A stretch of 64,000 nt of DNA from Sternotherus odoratus. Lineage: Eukaryota > Chordata > Testudines > Kinosternidae. The DNA is taken from assembly GCA_032164245.1 (NCBI GenBank), contig JAVMKO010000002.1:94687340-94751339 (forward strand). Direction: 5' to 3'. The stretch's first letter is position 1; every line of letters begins with the position of its first letter. The notes beneath the pieces are model-generated. The model searched no databases, was not told the DNA's origin, and saw nothing but the letters and a program-made list of their open reading frames with translations. The position numbers were made by a program, and so were the translations under genes. Below, piece by piece: positions 57,443 through 64,000 of this stretch.

Positions 57443-58407
57443 AAGCCTAAGAGAAAAAAGCCCATATAGTAGCAGATTCTTTAGTTCCCAGTGATGTTTA
57501 ATGTATTACCATTAGCTAAGTATAATGGGAAATACTTGGCATAAAAAGTCAATGCATTAGCCTTTCACCCCAGAGAACTGCTGTATTCAAGACCCGAGCC
57601 ACTCGTAAGTGAGAAGAGTTTGGTGACTTCATCTTATTCTCCTCTTGACATTTGTCCACCTTACAAAATAGCTACACAATTTTACCTGCCTGACCGGTAA
57701 AGAGGGTCAGAGGACTGATTATGGGGTATTGGCAGGGCAGTGTGGACAGAATCTGTGCATGGTATGCCTGGCTCTAGTGAGTTCTGTTTGTCCTTCAATT
57801 TCCTGAGTGCTAAATTCAAATCCTTAGCTGGCATAAATCAGTGTAGCTCAATTGAAGTTAATGGTGCCAATTTGCACCAGCTGAGTATTTGGCCCCACGA
57901 TTTTAAGATGTAATAGTATTAACACCATCATCTATTAATTAGATATTCATTTAATTGTGCCAAAAGAACAATATTCCTCCAAGGACTAACCATTTTGAAA
58001 GCATGTTCTCAGAGATGGAGGCACCTATTTGCTGTAGCTTTTCCCATCTGCTAGGAAGGAAATAAGCTAAATTGTGTAAATTTGCATCCCTTATTAGAGG
58101 TACTATTTTTCATAATCATGCTCTAACTATTCTATTATATAAAGAACAAATTACCTTAGTCTGGCAGAGCACTGTATTGCATTGACTCTCATTCAGGGCT
58201 TTCCGAAGACTTCACACACTTAATTATGTGTATTGTAGATGGTACTTAAATATTAACAGTCTACAAAATCCATTTGGAAGCATTTTAAAGATGAGCCTTT
58301 GAGATGTTCTTTTTCAAGCTTTTGACAGCAAAAAGAAGTCAAAATGTGGAGGCAAGACTATAGACACAAGTAGGGCCCAATACCTCTGCAGTGCTGAGTA
58401 TGGGAAA
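57443..58407. other. gene-less stretch
   Basis: TGTAGCTCAATTGAAGTTAA near 57842 recalls an old amniote repeat. I see no gene. Confidence 0.35.
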
Positions 58408-58415
58408 GTCTATAG

Positions 58416-59171
58416 CAGGGGTGGGGAACCTCCGGCCCGCAGGCCTTATACGGCCCGCCAAATCATTTTGTCCGGCCCGCGGTGGGGCCGGGGACGCGCC
58501 ACAGCCACCGGCCAGGGATGCGCGTGGGCCGCCAGGCGGGGGCAGCTCGCGCCTGGGGGAGCCGCCGGCGCCGAGCGGCCACCAGGCGGGGGCGGCTCGC
58601 GCCTGGGGGAGCCGCCGGTGCTGTGCGGCCACCATTAGCCGGGCAGCGAAAGGAGGAGCCGCGGGGAGCTGACGGTCAAGGGGGCGTGGGGGGGAGGCTG
58701 GGCTGGGGGGCAGGCAAGGGGGCAGTGGGGGGGGGGAAGCCGGGGTGGGCGAGGCGTGGGTGCAGGAGGGAAGGAGGTTTGGTGGGGGGGAGGCTGGGCT
58801 GGGTGGGTCAGGAATGGGGGGGCAGGAGGCTGGGGTGGGAGTGGGAGGGGGGAGGAGGTTAGGTTCGGTGGGATGGGCCGGGCCAGGCAGGGGAGGGGGA
58901 GGAAAGGCGGTTAGATGGGGGGAGGCTGATAGCGGGAGCTGACTGGAACAGGCGGCAGGACCCCGGCTGGCAAGGGGCCAGCAGGGGAAACCCCAAAGCA
59001 GTGCAGGGCTAAGCACTCCACCTGCCACTGCTTTGGGGTTTCCCCTGCTGGCCCCTTGCCAGCTGGGGTCTCAGCTCCCATTGCCAGCCTGGGCTTCCTC
59101 GGGGAGCGGCCCGCGAATGACATTATAAAGGTCTAAATGGCCCTTGACAGAAAAAAGGTTCCCCACCCCTG
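58416..59171. mobile_element. non-autonomous hAT transposon, CpG-rich, with internal hairpin
   Basis: Perfect 16-bp inverted ends CAGGGGTGGGGAACCT and a perfect 8-bp duplication GTCTATAG (58408-58415 and 59172-59179). The left half has two tandem GC-rich units around GGCTCGCGCCTGGGGGAGCC (58530-58630), the middle is G-rich, and the right holds a long hairpin. The 229-residue minus-strand frame is Pro-rich and has no domain. Confidence 0.95.
58961..59068. repeat. 43-nt-arm hairpin inside the hAT element
   Basis: The arms 58961-59003 and 59026-59068 pair at 42 of 43 positions, with a 22-nt loop. The stem is GC-rich (core GGCCAGCAGGGGAAACCCC). Confidence 0.95.
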
Positions 59172-59345
59172 GTCTATAGAAATAGTCTATAGAAATTCAA
59201 TGCAAGGAACTCCTACAGCAGCGGGCCTACAGAACTAAATTAAATTTTTAAAATCACAAACATGGGCATTTTAATTTGCAGGACAGATATTCAGATGTTA
59301 CTAAACCAGGGATGTGCAGTAAATCTGCTTTTCGTTTATAATCTG

Positions 59346-60234
59346 TGTAGAGGGGTGATATGGCCCCCTGCTGGCCGGGAGGGAGATAACACCTGGCAGA
59401 TGCCAGAGGGGGCGGAGCCAGGGCCTGTCAAGCCCCGCCCCCGGAAGGTCAGGGGCCGACCCGGAAGTATAAAAGCTCTGCCTCAGAGCTCACTTGGAAG
59501 GCAGCCACTGGAGAGGCCAGATGCTCCTGGCTTGGCTCCAGCCAGGGAGCTGCTGTGCCTGCCGCCCGCCGGCTACCCGGAGGAGCCGCTGGGCCTGCCG
59601 CCCGCCTGCTACCTGGAGGAGCCGCCGGCAGAGCTCTGCCCCTATTACCTATTAAGGAGGACTTGCCGGACCTGCCCCCTGACAGTGACCCCGAGGAACC
59701 CATGAACCTGGAACCCTCTGAGGGCCCAGGAGCAGCCCAGGTACCGTGGGAGGGGGAGTTAGGAAGTAGCCCAGGGGGAGACCCCGAGCCGATGTCAGTG
59801 TGTTGCGGTCAGGATCCCCACTGACTGCAGCGAGCCTTGTCTGCTGCCAGGGCCCCGGGCTGGGGTGCAGTGGAAGTGGGTGGGCCTGCGCCCCCCCCCC
59901 CGCCACCCCTATCGGTGGGTGGCAGTCTCCCCCTCGACCAGGCACCTGGCCTATAGACTCCTGCTATTGCTCAGTCCCTGCCCAAGGGCCTGAGCCCCGA
60001 CTGTTGGTTGTTGCCCTGCCCTGCACAGGGCTGGGGCCTGTTGAGCTACAACAGCTCAGCCCTGCTGGGGCCTGAACTAGAACGCCCTGGGGGCGTTGGC
60101 GGCCCACCTGACCTCGGGCTTGGGCCACTTAAGATACCCGCCGGGTATTCCCCAACCCGGCAAGGGACCCGAACGAGGCGGAGCGGTACCCCACCGCCCC
60201 ACGAGGGGGTGACCCTGAGTACTGCGCCCCTACA
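59346..60234 (+). mobile_element. probable solo LTR
   Basis: It starts TGTAGAGGGGTGATATGG and ends GTACTGCGCCCCTACA, like the LTRs at 6 and 14213. GC-rich U3 with the TATA box GTATAAAAG at 59467-59475, then two units of about 40 bp (CCTGCCGCCCGCC, then TACC..GAGGAGCCGC, 59560-59630). The flanks do not give a clean duplication. Short frames after the TATA box are LTR by-products. Confidence 0.7.
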
Positions 60235-63117
60235 GCTGTCAATGGTGTTTATGCACATGTAGGATTGCTACAGGGAAAAGGAAGATTGTGGGTTATTTTT
60301 TCTCCCAGCTCTGATATTTTCATGATTGTCAGAGCAGAATGGATCCTAGATCTCCTCTAAAGCAGAAAGAACTAGGAGCATGTTTTTCTTACATTAATGC
60401 TCCCTTGTTTTTTTGTTGTTGTTGTTGTTTTCACTTCTGAGTTTTGATTCACTGACTCCAGCCAGAAAACATTATTTGAAACAACTCTGCTGCTGAGCTA
60501 GCCCTAGATGTAGCTATTCATTATACACCAGTATGTCTGTAGATTTGTTTTGGAAGGAAAAAGAGAGAAACACATACTATCTCTTGCATGTAGTGCATAA
60601 TCATAAACTAACCTAGGGGAAATATCACCCAAGGTCTAACATTAACAACTAGCCTGCGAAGAAATTAAAATGATCAACTTGAAATGAGAAGTACCATTAC
60701 CTAAAGCTAAAAGAGATGGGGGTGGGGGAGTTTCATGCTCCTCTTGTGTACCAGTGTAAATCAGGAATAACTTTATGGGAGTTACTGATATAAATTGTAA
60801 CGGAGGGGAGAATCAGGCCCATAGTATTCAATACTGCCATGATTCAAGTCAATCATGATGACAAGTCAATTTGTCAAAGACATCATGGGAGCAGGATTGG
60901 GCCCACACAGTGGGTTACATTTTCCAAGATTGTGTGCCACTAAATTGGGGAGGGGAGTGGATCGGTCCTAAACTCCAGACTATGGAGGAGTTGCAAAACT
61001 TCTCTGCATAGCCTACGCCAGTCCAGTGGCGAAGTTACCTCTGAACTATTACCCACCTCCTACACTGTGAGGAAGAATATGTATAACTGTGGTTTCTCCA
61101 GCTCATCCCAGTATCCTCTTTGGCCTGTCCTTGCCAGACACCCCATCCTCTCCCACTGCTGTGCAGGGAGTTTGTGTGCAGCAGAGCTCCATGCCACACA
61201 GATAGTACATGTTTCCTATGTGCACTTCCCTCACCAGTTGTCCCTCTTTTGCAAAGTTCTGTTGCCCTCTGGGCCTGTTGAGGAGAAGGGGGTGGCTTTG
61301 CCCCTTAGAATTAGATCACAGCTTTGGTCTGCACAGTACTGTAGAGGGCATGACAGTCTAGTCCTGGACACATTCCACTTTCATCTGTGAGGAAGGCAGT
61401 CTTTTTCTGTATCCTTTGTTTATTCTAAAATGCCCAAATATCTGTGATTAGATGAAAATCCTCCCATGAAACATCTTCCTCTGAACCATGGCATTTGGCT
61501 ACTTCACACTTTAATTATTCTAGACTGACAAACACAACAGGAGGATTCCGGAGGCTACTCTGTGGAATTAACAATGAGCTCTATGAATTCATAAAAGAAA
61601 CAACCAGGCTGATAAGAGCTGGGGTATTAGTCATTTTAAATGGCATTGAGCACATGATCCTTTAACTGAGATGATGCATTGTGGCACAACGTATTCGTTC
61701 CTGGCTTTCTGTTAACTTTCCTATGACCTATTTCTTTACTTCCTGACAGGCTCATTTCTCTGAGAACCTCACAGGACAAAATAATTTCTTTATCTCTCTG
61801 CAAAACTGAAATTTGAATCAGGTGACTCACATGCCGTGTTAAAAGCAATATGTTAAAGGTGTTAATATTTCTTCATTCCCTCATCTCATGTCTCTTAAAC
61901 TTTGTTCTATTTTTCTGTCTTCCTTTCTTAACCCTCCTCCTTTTGAAGCCTTGTGTCTATGCAGTTGTCATTCTTCACAGTGCTTCCATTTGGCTGATTA
62001 GAATAGGAAAGTTAACTTGCACTTGCTAATTTGGAGAAACAATAGAAAGCAAGCAACACATACAACACAGTTTTTTGTAGGTCTTAAAAAGGATACAGTA
62101 CCTTAAAAAATGTTTAGCATATTCCAGTCATTATACCCCACAGTTTTCAGGACCATGAAAATGTTGCCCTTGTCCTTAATTCCTATTTTAAATCCAGTGC
62201 AATTACAATTTGCTGTCTTTAGTAAGTAAATATTATTTTTAGATTAATTTCACAAGGCTTTTGCTAATCATCCATAAGTGAATGGGAACTCTGCCTAAGA
62301 AACCCTACGTGAAATTCCCATTGAAACATCTCACCTGGTTCCTATAGTTAATGGGTGGCCACCATGTACCTTCAGTTTTAAAGTGGAACTCCCAGAGTAC
62401 TGCAAAAAACTAATGATAGCCATAGGATTTGGAGCAGAGTAATGGATTTGTCTGCTGGTTTCTGGGGCTCTTGGTGTCCATCTGAAATCAGTAGAGATTA
62501 GTGGAAACCAGTATGGACCAGCTTGAAGGGACCTAATGGAGGATGTATATTTCCATTAGGAAAGGCCTGGAAAGCTGGGCCTACCTTACAGTTCTTCAAG
62601 CCAAGGACATGGTGGTTTTGTTATGTAACACAATACATACCGCTATGACACTACTGTAACTAATAATAATTTAATGATATGTTCCTCTGCTTTTCTTAAA
62701 GAAAAGAAGCCAATCTGGCTTGTTTATTTGCCACATAGATTATACACTGTTGTCGGCAATGACTGAGATTAGAGTTTTCAGATACCTTTTTGATTCATTT
62801 ATTGAGTCATCGGTAGAGTCCAAAAGCTAATATGATAGGGCCTACATAAAAACTGTCATTTAAAAAAAAAAAAAGGTATTGAAAAAAATGAGGGGTTCTT
62901 CCCCATTCAGAATAGTATTTAAAGTGACAGAACATTTCCCAACAGTTTATCTCAGTTTTAAGGTAGGCCATGTTGAAATATGAAAGTGTCTCTTTGAAAT
63001 GAAACACATTTGTTTAGTCAGATTGACTTTAGACTGGTTTAAGGTTCCAGAAAAAAAGATCATGTTATACTTCCAAAATGAAAATCAAGCTGTACACAGT
63101 AATAGTACAATAATAGG
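60235..63117. other. gene-less stretch
   Basis: A (GTT)n run lies near 60414-60430. GTGTAAATCAGGAATAACTT near 60756 resembles an ancient amniote repeat. Poly(A) at 62862-62875. I see no gene. Confidence 0.35.
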
Positions 63118-63118
63118 G

Positions 63119-63225
63119 CTAAACCATCCTGAGCACACCCAATCCCGTCTGATCTCAGAAGCTAAGCATGGTCGGGCCTGGCTAGGATGGGAGACCTCCT
63201 GGGAATACCAGGTGCTGTAGGCTTA
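63119..63225 (+). pseudogene. 5S rRNA pseudogene
   Basis: The sequence follows vertebrate 5S rRNA from about its tenth base: CCCGTCTGATCTCAGAAGCT, AAGCATGGTCGGGCCTGG, then GGATGGGAGACCTCCTGGGA and GGTGCTGTAGGCTT. The first bases are missing, and about 8 bases are deleted between GGCCTGG and GGATGGG, removing the intermediate element of the internal promoter. Box A and box C are largely kept. A single isolated copy; it may be a retroposed pseudogene. Confidence 0.9.
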
Positions 63226-64000
63226 ACACCTGGCAGTAGGTATAAAATGCCTCCAACGACAGATGGAACAACGCATTGGTTGGAGTATACTTCTTTTCTT
63301 CCCTCCATCATCTCTACTTTATTTTACTGTACCATGGACTCTGTCATAATATCACACAAGACTGGAATATAGCTGAGTGCTGCTGTTTTAATTTAAGCAC
63401 ACCCAAGCTGAGGAAGGCCCTATGGGTTAGTTTCTATCCTCTTCTCTACTAGTGCACAAGGTGTAGGAAAGCTCTTTCCCCATGTACAAGGAGCAGAGCA
63501 GCATCTCTCATTAGTGGTTAAAAGTGCTAGGAAAGCAAGACAGCTGCTGCACTCCCAGAGGGAGATGGTTTGTCCATAATGGGAGTGCCACACCCATTTG
63601 TATTTGGGTGCCATGGCAATTGCTGGGAGTGGATGAGTGGTAAGACAGGTAGGGTAGTTTCCTGCAGTATTCTGGAGCTTATTGAATTAAGTTTAAGTAT
63701 CTTGGGAATTCACTGTATTAGAAATGAAAATGTGTTATGGGATTTAATGTAATGTTTCTAGGGAGGAGACCTGACTAATTAAGCCCTTGGAAATGTGATG
63801 AACTTCAAAGAACTGTTTAAAACAATGTGAAACTTTTAAAATTAATTAGGTTTCCCATGAATTCCTGAGAGGGGGTATGCAAATGGGACTCTCCAGTTAT
63901 CAAGAACTCAACCTTTTGAAGCTCTTCCCTGGGGAGGGGAACTTTCATCTGACTGTATTTCTGTTCAGGGTCACTTCAAAGTAGCAGACTGGTTAGAGGA
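63226..64000. other. non-coding end of the window
   Basis: I see no gene or recognisable element. Confidence 0.35.

Noticed and set aside
57083..57443. Five overlapping ~100-residue frames on both strands
   Set aside because: All lie in the GC-rich hAT element at 57104-57434; no frame stands out.
58339..59028. 229-residue Pro-rich minus-strand frame
   Set aside because: It lies within the hAT element, is low complexity, and its frame ends outside the element boundary.

Overview
The window is vertebrate nuclear DNA. It has interspersed retroelements, eukaryotic splice signals, no dense reading frames and no bacterial gene layout. CR1 LINEs with the octamer-repeat 3' tail, and a tRNA-headed SINE whose tail copies the CR1 3' end, point to a turtle, probably a hidden-necked (cryptodiran) one. 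That is inference from known repeat families; no species is claimed.

I see no clearly intact host gene. Positions 1-12800 hold two solo LTRs with perfect 5-bp target duplications (6-941 and 1611-2411), old CR1 pieces, a pogo/Tigger-like DNA transposon (9438-10102) and MIR-like SINE remnants. Positions 13200-22800 hold a CR1 fragment and the exons of a broken Maestro heat-like repeat (MROH-family) gene on the + strand. That gene carries a stop codon, a missing exon, a mutated splice donor and a 20-bp duplication, and it is interrupted by LTRs. Positions 23500-26550 hold a Ty3/gypsy gag-protease relic joined to a Harbinger-like element (MSANTD exon on +, transposase start on -). Positions 27000-33130 hold ERV-like LTR material, a hAT element (29348-29731), two further LTRs (30159-30835, 31793-32242) and a small hAT MITE.

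Positions 33800-45400 are the most interesting part: the remains of a Polinton/Maverick (adintovirus-like) element. A protein-primed family B DNA polymerase (+, 36126-39030) converges on a retroviral-type integrase (-, 39035-39662). Beyond a nearly intact CR1 (39850-43716) lies a minus-strand series of acidic mini-exons (44310-45412) separated by introns of 84-89 bp. Three of those exons are exact codon multiples, and I do not recognise the product. A second, near-identical CR1 copy lies inverted at 45414-46271.

Positions 46300-64000 are mostly gene-poor DNA with a CR1 fragment, several hAT-type elements (50711-50921, 51755-52065, 54759-54881, 57104-57434 and 58416-59171, the last with a 43-nt hairpin), a turtle SINE (52463-52643), an LTR (59346-60234) and a 5S rRNA pseudogene (63119-63225). 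No CRISPR array or tRNA gene was seen.
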